Positions 24,769 to 35,480 of a stretch of DNA of 64,000 nucleotides are shown here, piece by piece (the first letter of the stretch is position 1; the number at the start of each line of letters is the position of its first letter). Origin of the DNA: Stackebrandtia nassauensis DSM 44728. GTDB taxonomy: Bacteria; Actinomycetota; Actinomycetes; Mycobacteriales; Micromonosporaceae. The translations under genes were made by a program, and so were the position numbers. The notes beneath the pieces are model-generated. The model saw nothing but the letters and a program-made list of their open reading frames with translations, was not told the origin of the DNA and ran no database searches. Location of the stretch: assembly GCF_000024545.1 (NCBI RefSeq), contig NC_013947.1:6510001-6574000 (forward strand), read 5' to 3'.

Positions 24769-26803
24769 ACCGCTGGCTCGTGCAGGCCGTCGTGCCCCGG
24801 CTTAAGTCCCGCAGGCCCGCCTTGCGATCGGCTTCGGCGAGCTTGGCCAGGTAGTCGTTGTACTGCTCGTGCGGGTCGTCCTCGGGGTGGCCGGTCTCGG
24901 TGGCGCGGTCGGCGGCGCGGTCCAGCCGCTTCGCCAGTCGCTCCTCGCTACGGGACCACTGCCACACCAGGGCGCCCAGCACGATCAGGCTCGGCGGTTC
25001 GCCGAAGGCCCAGGCGATGCCGCCGCCGGTGTGCTGGTCGTCGATGAGGCTGCCGCCCCAGTCGCGGCCCAGCGCCTCGTACCAGCCGGACGCGATGACC
25101 TCACTGGACTGCATGATGGTCAGCCCGAAGATGGTGTGGAACACCACGGCCACGAAGAAGATCAGCACCTTGACCGGGTACGGCACCTTGCGGGGCGCCG
25201 GATCGGGGCCGATGACGAGCCAGTAGAACAGGCCACCGGCCGCCAGGAAGTGGAACAGCATGTACAGGTGACCGGCGTGGGAGCGCATCGCCCAGTCGAA
25301 CAGGCCGGTGAAGTACATCATGTAGAGGCTGAAGGCGTACAGTCCCAAGGCGATCAGCGGATGCGAGACGAAGTGGACGAACTTCGAGTGCAGGACCAGC
25401 AGCAGCCATTCGCGGGGGCCGCGTTCCTCGCTGGGCTTGAAGGCCCGCAGCGCCAGGGTGATCGGGGCGGCCAGCACCAGCAGGATCGGCACCAGCATGT
25501 TGAGCGTCATGTGCTGGACCATGTGGACACTGAACAGCACCATGCCGTACTTGCCCATGCCCGAGGAGGTGACGAACACGGCCAGCGCCCACCCGGCCGT
25601 CCACAGTAGCGTCCGGGAGATGGGCCAGGAGTCGCCCCGGCGGCGCAGCCGGATCACCCCGGCCAGGTACAGGCCGACGGCGGTGGCGGCCACGGTGCAG
25701 ATGATCAGTTCCGGATACCAGTCCAGCAGGATGCCGCGCGCCGAGATCGGGCCCGGCATCGGGAAACCCAGCAGCGACTGCGCGGCGGTCTCGTCAACCG
25801 TCGGCTGCGGCGGCGAGGGGGTGCGGGCCAGCGCGGCGGCCAGGCCGAAGGTCGCGGCCATGACGACGAGTTCGACGGCGGCGAAGCGCCGGAACAGCTT
25901 CGGCCGTTCGTCCAGTTTGGGCAGTGTGACGCGTCGGTGCCACAGCCCGAAGCCGCCCAGGACGATCAGCGCGGCCGACTTGGCGATCACCTCGCGGCCG
26001 TAGGAGGTGCCGAACAGGTCGGCCCAGGAGTGGATGCGGGTCCAGGAGTTGAGGACCCCGGACAGGCCCACGGCGCAGAACGCGACCAGCGCCAGCCCCG
26101 AGTAGCGGCGGGCGACCCGGCTGCCGAGCTTGCGGGCCAACAGCAGCGCCAGCAGCCCGCCCGCCCAGGCCACGGCGCCCAGCACGTGGAAGATCATCGA
26201 GTCGACGGCGAGCTGGTGGTTGCCCGAGGCGGTGGCGTGGCCGGTGAACACCGTCGGCAGCGCGGCGGCGGCGCCGAAGACCGTGGCGACCGCGGCGCCG
26301 GTCACCGTCAGCGTGTTGAGCGCGATCACGGCCGCGACCAGGGCCAGCAGCGCCGACAGCGCGTAGGCGAAGCCGTTCTCGGTGCCCGCGACGTAGCTCC
26401 ACAGCGCTTCGGGGGTCACCCACGACAGCGACTGCGCGGTGGTGTCGGCGAGGTTGGCGGGCGCCTGGGCGAAGGCGACGACGGCCCAGCCGATCCCGGT
26501 CCAGCCCGCGACCCGCAGCCACCGGTACGCCTGCGGCCGGATCTTGCCGTCCTGCCCGTCGGCGAAGAACGCGGCGGCGATGAGGCAGCCCACCACGACG
26601 GCGGCCAGTACGTCCGCGCCCAGCTTCAGCGACGGGACCAGCCAGGTCACGACGGCGTCGCGGGCGGGCAGGCCGGGCACCGACTCGGTGATGACGCCGC
26701 CGCCGACGCGCAGCACCCACACCGCGACCGCCACGCCGGCCACGGCGGCGGGAAGCAGCACGAGGGTTCGCCGGGTGGTGCTCTCGGGGTGTCGCCTTGT
26801 CAC
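24728..26803 (-). CDS. CopD-CtaG fusion: copper-resistance D domain plus cytochrome c oxidase assembly domain
   Basis: A 691-residue polytopic membrane protein. Residues about 15-340 form a CopD-like region with many helices (including MIFHVLGAVAWAGGLLALLL and RIHSWADLFGTSYG). Residues about 370-640 form the CtaG/caa3 assembly-factor domain (VHMVQHMTLNMLVPILLVLAAP, LYMLFHFLAAGGLFYW, VVFHTIFGLTIMQS), with His residues suited to copper. Actinobacteria commonly fuse these two; the role is copper delivery to respiratory oxidase or copper homeostasis. I chose the GTG start at VTRRHPES; the frame upstream is antisense to the next gene. The last 41 bases overlap the convergent esterase gene. Confidence 0.9.
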   Translation of the reverse strand: MTRRHPESTTRRTLVLLPAAVAGVAVAVWVLRVGGGVITESVPGLPARDAVVTWLVPSLKLGADVLAAVVVGCLIAAAFFADGQDGKIRPQAYRWLRVAGWTGIGWAVVAFAQAPANLADTTAQSLSWVTPEALWSYVAGTENGFAYALSALLALVAAVIALNTLTVTGAAVATVFGAAAALPTVFTGHATASGNHQLAVDSMIFHVLGAVAWAGGLLALLLARKLGSRVARRYSGLALVAFCAVGLSGVLNSWTRIHSWADLFGTSYGREVIAKSAALIVLGGFGLWHRRVTLPKLDERPKLFRRFAAVELVVMAATFGLAAALARTPSPPQPTVDETAAQSLLGFPMPGPISARGILLDWYPELIICTVAATAVGLYLAGVIRLRRRGDSWPISRTLLWTAGWALAVFVTSSGMGKYGMVLFSVHMVQHMTLNMLVPILLVLAAPITLALRAFKPSEERGPREWLLLVLHSKFVHFVSHPLIALGLYAFSLYMMYFTGLFDWAMRSHAGHLYMLFHFLAAGGLFYWLVIGPDPAPRKVPYPVKVLIFFVAVVFHTIFGLTIMQSSEVIASGWYEALGRDWGGSLIDDQHTGGGIAWAFGEPPSLIVLGALVWQWSRSEERLAKRLDRAADRATETGHPEDDPHEQYNDYLAKLAEADRKAGLRDLSRGTTACTSQRFTRAIATVSRRRR

Positions 26804-26917
26804 GCACCGATCCTCTACGACGCGTCGACGACGACGGAACCGGGGGCGGGGTTTGTGGCGCGCGGCCGTATCCCGTGGTCGGCCCCCCGGCGCCGCCACA
26901 GCCGTTACCATTCGAAC

Positions 26918-27442
26918 ATGGCCGAAGAATCTGCTGGCCTGAGCCGAGATTCCTTGCCACCCAAGAGCCTTAGGGTGGGGCTGACGCTCGTGACGATAGG
27001 CGTCTGGCTGGCCGCGCTGGATCTGGTCGTCGCCACGGTCGTCACGGTGCGGCTGCTGACCCACAACTTCGACGGATCGAAACTCAGCGAGTTCTCGGCG
27101 TTCGCCGGGGCGCGGATCGTCGTCTATCTGCTGGCCATCCCCGCCACGGTGATGCTGGTGCGCAAGATCCGGCTGCGGGACAACGGCGCCCGGATCGCCC
27201 TGATCGTGCTGCTGTGCGCCTACGCCGTCGGCGACGTGCCGAACTTCCTGGTCTCGGGGGCCGAGCTGCTGGGCGCCGCGCTGGGCGGCAGGCCGGGACG
27301 GCCGCTGGAGCTGTGGGTCAACTACGCCGCCCTGGGGTCGATGCTGCTCGACGTGGTGCTGCTGTTGCTGGCGTTGACCAGCGTGGTGCTGCTGTCGGTG
27401 GGCCGACGCTGGACGCATCCCGCCGTCCCGCCACCGCCGTAG
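26918..27442 (+). CDS. Four-helix membrane protein, unknown
   Basis: A 174-residue membrane protein. Hydrophobic segments lie at about residues 24-46 (LVTIGVWLAALDLVVATVV), 68-86, 95-115 and 140-163 (MLLDVVLLLLALTSVVLL), with an extra-membrane loop containing SGAELLGAALGG. A charged N-terminus (MAEESAGLSRDSLPPKSLR) is cytosolic. No family recognised. It is divergent from the CopD-CtaG gene with a 114-base gap. The stop is followed by a GNAT gene 81 bases later. Confidence 0.7.
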   Translation: MAEESAGLSRDSLPPKSLRVGLTLVTIGVWLAALDLVVATVVTVRLLTHNFDGSKLSEFSAFAGARIVVYLLAIPATVMLVRKIRLRDNGARIALIVLLCAYAVGDVPNFLVSGAELLGAALGGRPGRPLELWVNYAALGSMLLDVVLLLLALTSVVLLSVGRRWTHPAVPPPP

Positions 27443-27523
27443 CGTCCGCCCCGCCGGTGCCGGGGGCGATGTCGCACCGTCGTGTCACAGTCGGCGGGAC
27501 AGTTCACGAAAGAGGATCCCGAT

Positions 27524-27991
27524 ATGGCCGAGATACAACTGCGCGACACGGTTGCCGACGACCTGGAGACCCTGTTCGAGTACGAGCAGGACCCCGAAGC
27601 CGGACAGCTGGCGAACTTCCGGCCCCGGCCGCACGACAGGTTCATGACGCACTGGAACACCAAGATCCTCGGCAACGACGAGGTCGTCTCGCGCACCGTC
27701 CTGGTCGACGGCGAGATCGCGGGCAACATCGGCTGCTGGGACGTCGACGGCGAACGCTTCATCGGCTACTGGTTCGGGCGCAAGTTCTGGGGTCGCGGCA
27801 TCGGCACCCAGGCGGTGCGCGCGTTCGTCGACGAGGTGCCGTGGCGGCCGCTGTTCGCGGACCCCTCGGTTCACAACGTCGGATCGGTGCGACTGCTGGA
27901 GAAGTGCGGGTTCAAGCCCGACGGATCGACCATGGAGTCCAGTGTGTTCGGTGATGGCGAGGTCGAGCATGTCATGCTCAAACTAGACTGA
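27524..27991 (+). CDS. GNAT acetyltransferase (RimJ/RimL-like), first of a tandem pair
   Basis: A 155-residue N-acetyltransferase of the Acetyltransf_3 class. The acetyl-CoA pyrophosphate loop is YWFGRKFWGRGIGTQAVRAF near residues 84-103, followed by the family-typical NVGSVRLLEKCGFK near 121-134. The substrate is unknown; such enzymes modify ribosomal-protein N-termini, amino acids or antibiotics. The ATG is preceded by AAAGAGG. The next gene is a close paralogue of exactly the same length, 36 bases downstream, so this is a recent tandem duplication. Confidence 0.88.
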   Translation: MAEIQLRDTVADDLETLFEYEQDPEAGQLANFRPRPHDRFMTHWNTKILGNDEVVSRTVLVDGEIAGNIGCWDVDGERFIGYWFGRKFWGRGIGTQAVRAFVDEVPWRPLFADPSVHNVGSVRLLEKCGFKPDGSTMESSVFGDGEVEHVMLKLD

Positions 27992-28027
27992 CAGCTTTTG
28001 TCGTCCGGTGCGGGAAAGGACACGACA

Positions 28028-28495
28028 GTGAGCGAGGTCCGACTGCGGGACTGTGTGGCCGCCGATCTGGAAACCTTCTACGCCAACGAGACCGACGCCG
28101 ACGCCGCGCGGCGGGTGAACTTCCCGCCCCGCACCCGGGAGGCGTTCCTGGCGCACTGGAACGACCGGATCCTCGCCGATCCCGGGGTCGTGAAACGCAC
28201 CGTCGTCGTCGACGCCCGGGTCGCGGGCAACATCGTGTGCTGGGACGCCGAGGGCGAGCGCGAGGTCGGTTACTGGTTCGGCCGCGAGTTCTGGGGCCGG
28301 GGCATCGGCACCGCCGCGGTGCGGGCCTTCGTCGACGGGGTGCCTTGGCGTCCGTTGTACGCCAAGGCTGCGGCCGCCAACATCGCATCGGTGCGGCTGC
28401 TGGAGAAGTGCGGTTTCGCGTTCGACTCCGCCTTCGCCGCCCCCAACGCCTACGGGGACGGCGAGGTGGAGCACGTCAAGACCCGACTGGACTGA
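28028..28495 (+). CDS. GNAT acetyltransferase, second of a tandem pair
   Basis: A 155-residue paralogue of the preceding gene, with the acetyl-CoA loop YWFGREFWGRGIGTAAVRAF and NIASVRLLEKCGF at the same positions. The ends also match (FGDGEVEHVMLKLD versus YGDGEVEHVKTRLD). The N-terminal acceptor-facing region has drifted more than the CoA-binding core, as expected after duplication and specialisation. The GTG start with GGAAAGGA upstream was chosen. Both genes are likely on one transcript. Confidence 0.88.
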   Translation: MSEVRLRDCVAADLETFYANETDADAARRVNFPPRTREAFLAHWNDRILADPGVVKRTVVVDARVAGNIVCWDAEGEREVGYWFGREFWGRGIGTAAVRAFVDGVPWRPLYAKAAAANIASVRLLEKCGFAFDSAFAAPNAYGDGEVEHVKTRLD

Positions 28496-28499
28496 CGCC

Positions 28500-28871
28500 T
28501 CAGCCCCGGTCGGTCTCGATGACGCAGAACCGGTTGCCGTCCGGGTCGGCCAGGACCACGAAGTCGGGGTCGGACGGGTAGGAGTCCCAGTCGACCCGAC
28601 TGGCGCCCAGGGCGATCAGCCGCTCGACCTCGGCGTCCTGATCCTCCGCGTCGCCCGCGTACAGGTCGAGGTGCACCCGGGGCTTGTCCTGCGCCGGGGT
28701 GTCGGACAGTCCGAGCGACAGCGCCGCGCCCAGCCCCTCGGCCGGGACCAGGACGGCCCAGGTGTCGTCGAAGTCGTCGTCACGGGGTACGTAGTCGAGG
28801 GCCTTGGTCCAGAAGTCAACGGCGCGTTTGACATCCGAGACACCAAGAACTGTTGATCCGATTCGCAGCAT
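28500..28871 (-). CDS. VOC (glyoxalase/bleomycin-resistance-like) protein
   Basis: A 123-residue vicinal-oxygen-chelate fold protein. Paired beta-alpha-beta-beta-beta units are visible: VLGVSDVKRAVDFWTKALDY near 8-27 and VHLDLYAGDAEDQDAEVERL near 66-85. It closes with the typical VLADPDGNRFCVIE near 107-120. Potential metal-site positions include His67 and Glu119. Function could be detoxification, drug binding or a small-molecule dioxygenase step; it is not assignable. It is convergent with the GNAT pair (4-base gap) and 47 bases downstream of sdaA on the same strand. Confidence 0.85.
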   Translation of the reverse strand: MLRIGSTVLGVSDVKRAVDFWTKALDYVPRDDDFDDTWAVLVPAEGLGAALSLGLSDTPAQDKPRVHLDLYAGDAEDQDAEVERLIALGASRVDWDSYPSDPDFVVLADPDGNRFCVIETDRG

Positions 28872-28918
28872 GCGCCGATGTTCTCACCGCGGTGCGACAA
28901 ATCCGGGGAAGCCGGGCC

Positions 28919-30292
<1,374 letters not shown>

Positions 30293-30559
30293 CTGTGTGT
30301 GCTGCTCCTCGCGAGGCGCGCCCGGCACGGCGTTGTACCGAGTGACGTCGGCAAGGGTAGCTCCCAAGATCGTTCGTGCCCTCGATTTGACCTGCGCTGC
30401 CGCCCGCGCCGAGGGCAAGGACACAGTCGGGTTATCCAGTGAATGGGACGCCCCGTCCCACGAATCGCGCCAAGTGGCACGTTCTCGCGATGTCGGTGCG
30501 TACCCGCGTCGATACTTTTGCGGCCTCAGGGGAACGAACCAACGAGGAATGTGAGACCA

Positions 30560-31027
30560 ATGGAGCCGAAGAAGCCGAGTAAGGGACTCGCCGTCGCCGC
30601 GATGGTGATCGGGGCGTTCATGTGTCTGATCGCGCTGTGGCAGTTCACCAAGGTCGTCAACGCGGCGAGCTATCTGATGGGGATCGGTTCGCCGGTCACC
30701 GTGACGGTGACCGGGTCGAGCAGCGGCGACGAGCCGATGGGACAGGGCTACTACGAAAGCGACGGTGACCGCGTCGACGTCTGGTTGGCCGAGACCGATG
30801 ACCGGGAGCTCGTCAACACGCTGCTGCCGGTCATCCCGAACAGCTTCGTCGGCGAGATAGTCCACAACGACAAAGGCACCGCGTCCTCGGATCTGCTCGG
30901 CCTCATCAGCATCGCGTTCTTCGGAACCGTGGGCCCGCTCGCGGTTCGTGGCGCGTGGCGCAACCTCAAGGGGAAGCCACCCGCGTCGCTGCCCTTCAAA
31001 CCCAAGCGCGCCAATGCGTCCCGCTAG
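30560..31027 (+). CDS. Small two-helix membrane protein, unknown
   Basis: A 155-residue protein with a cytosolic Lys-rich start (MEPKKPSKG), one membrane helix at about 10-32 ([19 protein letters not shown]), an extracytoplasmic region of about 75 residues rich in Thr, Val and Asp ([20 protein letters not shown]), a second helix at about 113-130, and a basic cytosolic tail. Two helices bracketing a beta-rich external domain suggest an envelope sensor or scaffold, but no family is recognised. It ends with a 4-base convergent overlap with the ADP-ribosylglycohydrolase gene. Confidence 0.65.
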   Translation: MEPKKPSKGLAVAAMVIGAFMCLIALWQFTKVVNAASYLMGIGSPVTVTVTGSSSGDEPMGQGYYESDGDRVDVWLAETDDRELVNTLLPVIPNSFVGEIVHNDKGTASSDLLGLISIAFFGTVGPLAVRGAWRNLKGKPPASLPFKPKRANASR

Positions 31028-32181
31028 TCTCCGGGGTACTTCGCCGTCCAGGCTCGACTGCCGAGGGCAAGCGTATGGCCCTCACGCAAGGCCAGAGCCA
31101 GGTCGTCGGCCAGTTCGGTGATGACCGCCCGATGCTCGACGAGGATCAGCCACTCCCCCGGCAGCGATTCGTATCCGTACGCGGCTCCCAGCAGGTTGCC
31201 GCAGATCGCGCCGGTGGAGTCGCTGTCCCCGGAATGGTTGACCGACAACAACAACGCGTTCTGCACCGGGGAGCGTCCGGCGTAGGTCCCGAACCCGGAA
31301 CCGCGCACCGGCGACTCCGGCAGCTCGACGAGAGCACAGTAGACGGCGATCGCGAGCGCCTCCTCCGCGATCCAGCCACCGCCCAGGGTCTCGACCTTTT
31401 CCCCGCTCGGGTCACCGACCCCGGCCAACGCGACCGCGTTGCCGAGCGCGGTGGTCGTCTCCTCATGCGACGGATACGCGCGCGTCAGCTCCGTCGCCTC
31501 GGCGACGGCCTCCCGCACGCTCGCCCCGAGCGTCAGCTGGTGCACCATCGCCGCGAACGCCCCCGCCGCGAGGTAGCCCGTCGGATGCCCGTGTGTATAC
31601 AGTGCACAGCGAGCCGCCAGCTCGAAGGCCTCTCGCGCCGACCTGGCCGCCAAGCCGAACGGCGCGGCCCGCATGACCGACCCGCACCCCTTCGACTTCG
31701 CGTTGATCGGTCCCGGGGCTCCCCACTGGTCGAACTTCTCGATCCCGTCCCCCGCGTGCCGAAGCCCGCTCAGACAAGCGTTTCCCGGCGCCCGCAAGTG
31801 GTACAGCCACTGCTGCTCCCGCAGCCACCCGTTCGCGTGCGCCCCCGCGACCGCCGTCCCCTCGCTCTGGGTGTCGAGCCACCGCTGGTACGCCGAGCGC
31901 ACCACGGCCTCCACACTTCCGGTCCCCTGGCCGTTGATCCGCGTCATGGCCCGGATCAGCCCCTCGATCCCGAACAGCGTCATCTGTGTGTCGTCGGTGA
32001 TCAGCGCGGCCCCGTCGACGCACTCCAGCTCCACCAGCCCGTCCGGCCCGTACAGCTGCCGAATCCGATCCAGGGCGTAGAACTCGATCGGATTGCCGAG
32101 TGCGTCCCCGATCGCCCCGCCCAGCACACATCCCCGGATCCGGCTGCCCACAGCGGTGAAGTCCTCAACGGCTCGCGTCAT
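31024..32181 (-). CDS. ADP-ribosylglycohydrolase (DraG/ARH-like)
   Basis: A 385-residue all-helical hydrolase removing ADP-ribose from proteins or small molecules. Metal-binding motifs are [13 protein letters not shown] near residues 17-29, [10 protein letters not shown] near 61-70 (Asp pair), and the C-terminal [20 protein letters not shown] near 313-332 with the DxDST signature. The conserved [12 protein letters not shown] lies near 164. Its target is unknown; no ADP-ribosyltransferase gene is adjacent. It is divergent from a small membrane gene. Confidence 0.92.
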   Translation of the reverse strand: MTRAVEDFTAVGSRIRGCVLGGAIGDALGNPIEFYALDRIRQLYGPDGLVELECVDGAALITDDTQMTLFGIEGLIRAMTRINGQGTGSVEAVVRSAYQRWLDTQSEGTAVAGAHANGWLREQQWLYHLRAPGNACLSGLRHAGDGIEKFDQWGAPGPINAKSKGCGSVMRAAPFGLAARSAREAFELAARCALYTHGHPTGYLAAGAFAAMVHQLTLGASVREAVAEATELTRAYPSHEETTTALGNAVALAGVGDPSGEKVETLGGGWIAEEALAIAVYCALVELPESPVRGSGFGTYAGRSPVQNALLLSVNHSGDSDSTGAICGNLLGAAYGYESLPGEWLILVEHRAVITELADDLALALREGHTLALGSRAWTAKYPGD

Positions 32182-32293
32182 CCCGAAACCCTATCCACAG
32201 ATTTCGTCACCGACCTGCCACAGCGAAACAACCTTGATGCGGTCCGTATCCGTCACTAGATTAGAAGTCTGGATCACATTTACGGGAGTCGAT

Positions 32294-32857
32294 ATGGCCA
32301 CTCTGGCCTCTCCGAAGTATCTGTCCGGTGAACAATTTCAACGGCTCAACAGATTGCTCGCGAACTACATCTGGGGGGCGGCGATCCGCGCCGTCCTCGT
32401 CCTCGCCTTTCTCGGCTGCGCGGCGCTGGTCGTGACGGCGGATTCCACCCTCATCGTGTTCCTGGCGATCGGCATCGGCGCGGCCACCCTGCCGTGTCAG
32501 GTCTGGGTCCACCACGTCAAACGGCGACTGCGATACCGCATCAGCAAACCCTTCTCGTTCTCCACCGCCCTGCCCTGGCGACGCGGCAGACGCACCATCG
32601 TCGTCATCGACTGGGCGGCGATCACCTGGAAGGACGGCACCGCCAACTGGAAACAGATCACCCGCCTGGAACACCGCCCGGCCCCCAACGGGGGCGTCAA
32701 ACTCATGGTCGTCATCCGCGACACCGACGGCTCGCAACGCTTCAAGACCTTCACGGTTCCCGACGCCCGCAACTTCGACGCCCGCCGGCTGGGCCGCATG
32801 GTCAAGGACTACGCGGGCCCCGACACCTGGCTGATCGGCGTCCGAAACGGCGCCTAG
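32294..32857 (+). CDS. YcxB-like membrane protein, unknown
   Basis: A 187-residue protein. Two hydrophobic helices at about 30-50 (IRAVLVLAFLGCAALVVTA) and 52-72 form a hairpin. A soluble C-terminal beta domain follows (IVVIDWAAITWKDGTANW, residues about 103-120), then KTFTVPDARNFDARRLGRMV. This helix-hairpin plus PH-like domain layout resembles YcxB-type proteins of unknown role. It is divergent from the ADP-ribosylglycohydrolase gene. A strong hairpin terminator follows 11 bases after the stop. Confidence 0.6.
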   Translation: MATLASPKYLSGEQFQRLNRLLANYIWGAAIRAVLVLAFLGCAALVVTADSTLIVFLAIGIGAATLPCQVWVHHVKRRLRYRISKPFSFSTALPWRRGRRTIVVIDWAAITWKDGTANWKQITRLEHRPAPNGGVKLMVVIRDTDGSQRFKTFTVPDARNFDARRLGRMVKDYAGPDTWLIGVRNGA

Positions 32858-32868
32858 CCGAAACGATG

Positions 32869-32902
32869 GTGCCCGCGACCCGGCGGCGCGGGTCACGGGC
32901 AC
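32869..32902. terminator. Bidirectional hairpin terminator
   Basis: GTGCCCG-C-GACCC pairs with GGGTC-A-CGGGCAC around an 8-base GC loop: 12 paired bases with one internal mismatch. It sits between two convergent genes and is the expected terminator for both. Confidence 0.8.
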
Positions 32903-32920
32903 TGTGGATGGACATGGGGG

Positions 32921-33754
32921 TTACGACCAGGCGCCCGCCTCGGCGGCGCGTTTGGCCCAGGTCGCGAAGTCGATCGGGTCGCGGCCCAGTACCTGGCGGA
33001 CGTGGTCGGTCGTGTCGGCGATCGCGCCGGTGCGCATGAACTCGTACATCGCGTTGAGGAACGCGACCACCTCGTCCGGCAGTCCGGCCTGACTGAGTTC
33101 GGCGGCGTGTTCGGCGGGGTCGGCCGCGTGGTAGACGACGGGTTTGCCGGTGGCCTCGGCGATGGCGGCCATCGCCTCGCCCTGGGTCAGGGACTGCGGG
33201 CCGGTCAGTTCGTAGACCTTTCCGGCGTGGCCGTCCGTGGTGAGGGTCACCGCCGCGACCTCGGCGATGTCCTCCGCGTCGATCAGGGGTTCACGGGTGT
33301 CGCCCAGGGGCAGCGAATGCCGACCGGCCTTGACGGCGTCCGCGTAGTCGCCCTCGGTGAAGTTCTGGTTGAAGTTGTTGGCCTGCAGGACGGTCCACTC
33401 GACACCGGATTCGCGCACCGATTTCTCGGTGCGGGCCATCGACGTCTGGGACTCGGGGTCGAGTTTCTGGATCCGGCGGCCCGACAGGGTCACGATGCGA
33501 CGCACACCCGAATTGACCAGGCTGGCGACGAATTCCTTGTCGGCGAACGGGATGTCCGGCGGCGCGATGTACGCCGCCGTCACGCCTTCGAGCGCTTCGG
33601 CCCAGGTCAAGGGGTCGTGCAGGTCGAGTCGGGGGGTCGTCGAGCGGGAGCCGACACGAACGTTGTGGCCCTTGGCCTTCAGCTGTTCCACCACGTGCTT
33701 GCCGGTCTTGCCGGTGCCGCCCACTACCAGGATGAGTTCGTTGTTGTTTGACAT
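32921..33754 (-). CDS. NmrA-like NAD(P)-binding protein / NAD(P)H:quinone-oxidoreductase type
   Basis: A 277-residue atypical short-chain-dehydrogenase fold. The dinucleotide motif VVGGTGKTGKHVVEQL lies near residues 10-25. The mid-section RRIVTLSGRRI and the sequence TVLQANNFNQNF replace the classical YxxxK site, as in NmrA/QorB-like proteins. The C-terminal part ends KRAAEAGAW, a common actinobacterial variant. It may be a redox sensor or an NAD(P)H-dependent reductase. It is divergent from an AraC regulator, which probably controls it. Confidence 0.85.
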   Translation of the reverse strand: MSNNNELILVVGGTGKTGKHVVEQLKAKGHNVRVGSRSTTPRLDLHDPLTWAEALEGVTAAYIAPPDIPFADKEFVASLVNSGVRRIVTLSGRRIQKLDPESQTSMARTEKSVRESGVEWTVLQANNFNQNFTEGDYADAVKAGRHSLPLGDTREPLIDAEDIAEVAAVTLTTDGHAGKVYELTGPQSLTQGEAMAAIAEATGKPVVYHAADPAEHAAELSQAGLPDEVVAFLNAMYEFMRTGAIADTTDHVRQVLGRDPIDFATWAKRAAEAGAWS

Positions 33755-33835
33755 GACACCAGTTAAGCGCCGCCAGAGCAGACGAACAATGCGCGAGAAG
33801 CTGCCGAACATATGCGATCGTCTACTCTTGTCGGC

Positions 33836-34780
33836 ATGGACCCCCTCAGTGATCTCCTGCGCGACGTCCGGGCCGACGGCGCCATCTTCAGCCAGGCGGT
33901 GCTGTCACCGCCGTTCTCGTTGCGGTTCATGGACGACGTGCCGCTCACGATGGTGACGCTGCTGCGCGGCAGCGGCTGGATCGTCACGGCCGACGGCCGC
34001 CGCGATCGCTTGGAGCAGTGGGACACCGCTGTGATCCGCGGCGGGGAGCCGTTCGTGTTCACCGACGACCCGGACGCCGTCGGGGTGGCCGCCCAGGAGA
34101 TCCACTGCGTCGGGGACTGCGGCATCGACGATCTTGACTGCTACGACGGCATGATGTGGGGCAACGACCCCGACGGCCAGACGGCTTTGGCGGTCGGCGT
34201 CTACCGTGCCGAGGGCACCCGGCACCTGCGGCTGCTGGAGGCGCTGCCGCCGGTACTGGTGATCGGCGAGGACGCCGCCGGACGGGCGGTGTTGGAGGAG
34301 CTGATGGCCGAGGTGACCGCGAACCGGCCGGGAGGTCAGGCGGTGCTGGATCGGTTGCTGGACTGGGGACTGGTGTGCACCCTGCGCAAGTGGTTCGAGG
34401 GCCCCGACTCGGAGCCGCCCGCCTGGTACCAAGCCCACTCCGACCCGGCGGTCGGGCGGGCGTTGCGGGCCATGCACCGGACCCCGTCGGCGAACTGGAC
34501 CGTCGAGGCGCTCGCCAACGAGGCCAAGGTGTCCCGGGCCTGGCTGGCGAAACGGTTTTCACAGCTCATGGGACAGTCCCCATTGGCCTATCTGACGCAG
34601 TGGCGGATGACCCTGGCCGAGGACCTGCTCGCACAACCGAACTCGACGGTGGCCGCGGTGGCCAAACGCGTGGGATACGCGAACGCGTTCGCGTTCAGCG
34701 CGGCGTTCAAGCGGCTGTACGGGGTCAGCCCGGCGCAGTATCGTTCCGCCCGGCCCGCCGCTGTCAGTGCGGCGGCATGA
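33836..34780 (+). CDS. AraC-family transcriptional regulator with cupin N-terminal domain
   Basis: A 314-residue regulator. The N-terminal half (residues 1-170) is a cupin-like ligand domain (Cupin_6 type: SPPFSLRFMDDVPLTMVTLL, later GEPFVFTDD). The C-terminal part has two helix-turn-helix motifs: VEALANEAKVSRAWLAKRFS near 225-244 and VAAVAKRVGYANAFAFSAAF near 273-292, followed by FKRLYGVSPAQYR. It is divergent from the NmrA-like gene with an 81-base gap, an arrangement typical of this regulator type. The ligand is unknown. The end overlaps the methyltransferase by 17 bases. Confidence 0.92.
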   Translation: MDPLSDLLRDVRADGAIFSQAVLSPPFSLRFMDDVPLTMVTLLRGSGWIVTADGRRDRLEQWDTAVIRGGEPFVFTDDPDAVGVAAQEIHCVGDCGIDDLDCYDGMMWGNDPDGQTALAVGVYRAEGTRHLRLLEALPPVLVIGEDAAGRAVLEELMAEVTANRPGGQAVLDRLLDWGLVCTLRKWFEGPDSEPPAWYQAHSDPAVGRALRAMHRTPSANWTVEALANEAKVSRAWLAKRFSQLMGQSPLAYLTQWRMTLAEDLLAQPNSTVAAVAKRVGYANAFAFSAAFKRLYGVSPAQYRSARPAAVSAAA

Positions 34781-35381
34781 GGATCAGCGCCTGGTAGCCG
34801 CGGTTGTCGGCGAACTCGAGGGTGTGGAAGTCGAGGACGTCGAAGACCCTGGCGGCCTCGGTCTGGATGTCCTCGTCGGTCAGCAGTGAGAAGAACCGCT
34901 TGGGTTCGTGGTGGTCCTCTTCGAAGACGCCTTCGTGGCTATCACCGCCGTATTGTCCCCAGTAGAACAATCCGCCGGGGCGCAGTACCCGTCTGACGCT
35001 CTTCAGCACGGCCTTCAGGTTCGCGCGCGGCACGTGCAGCAGACAGTTCATGCCGAACACCGCGTCAAAGGACGCCTCCGGGAAGTCCAGCTCGGCGAAG
35101 TCCATGACCTGCGCGTCGAGCCCCTTGGCGCGGCAGCGTTCCACCAGTTCCGGCGACATGTCGACGCAGGTGACGGCAAGCCCGTTGTCGGCGTAGAACC
35201 GGCCGCTGACACCGTGCCCGGCACCGATCTCCAACAGCGACGTCGCCTTGTGCGCCCGCAACTCCACCAGGAACCGCTCACGTTCCGGCTGCTTCCACGG
35301 CAGGTCGTCCATGGTGTCGCGCTCTTCGGCGCTCGCGTCGTAGGAGCGGCGCAGTTCGGCCTTGATCGATTCGTAGCTCAC
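34764..35381 (-). CDS. Class I SAM-dependent methyltransferase
   Basis: A 205-residue methyltransferase. Motif I LLEIGAGHGVSG is near residues 50-61, the acidic residue is in VTCVDMSPEL near 71-80, motif II is DFPEASFDAVFGMNCLLHVP near 97-116, and RRVLRPGGLFYWGQYGG follows. I prefer the GTG giving VSYESIKAEL: a CATACT hexamer ends 7 bases upstream with no ribosome-binding site, fitting a leaderless mRNA. A GTG 15 codons earlier is the alternative. A 7-base inverted repeat (CCGGTCG-AAC-CGACCGG, 35401-35417) lies upstream and might be an operator. Substrate unknown. Confidence 0.85.
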   Translation of the reverse strand: MSYESIKAELRRSYDASAEERDTMDDLPWKQPERERFLVELRAHKATSLLEIGAGHGVSGRFYADNGLAVTCVDMSPELVERCRAKGLDAQVMDFAELDFPEASFDAVFGMNCLLHVPRANLKAVLKSVRRVLRPGGLFYWGQYGGDSHEGVFEEDHHEPKRFFSLLTDEDIQTEAARVFDVLDFHTLEFADNRGYQALILMPPH

Positions 35382-35480
35382 GTCGTCCAGTATGGCGTGA
35401 CCGGTCGAACCGACCGGCTCGGTCACAGCACGGGCCGAGCACCTTCGCGGTCATCGGCAAAACGTACTGAGCGCTTTCCG

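Noticed and set aside
24801..27418. 896-residue open frame including the region upstream of the CopD-CtaG protein
   Set aside because: The first 205 codons are His/Gln/Arg-rich antisense to the 26918-27442 gene; the GTG before the first membrane helix is the better start.
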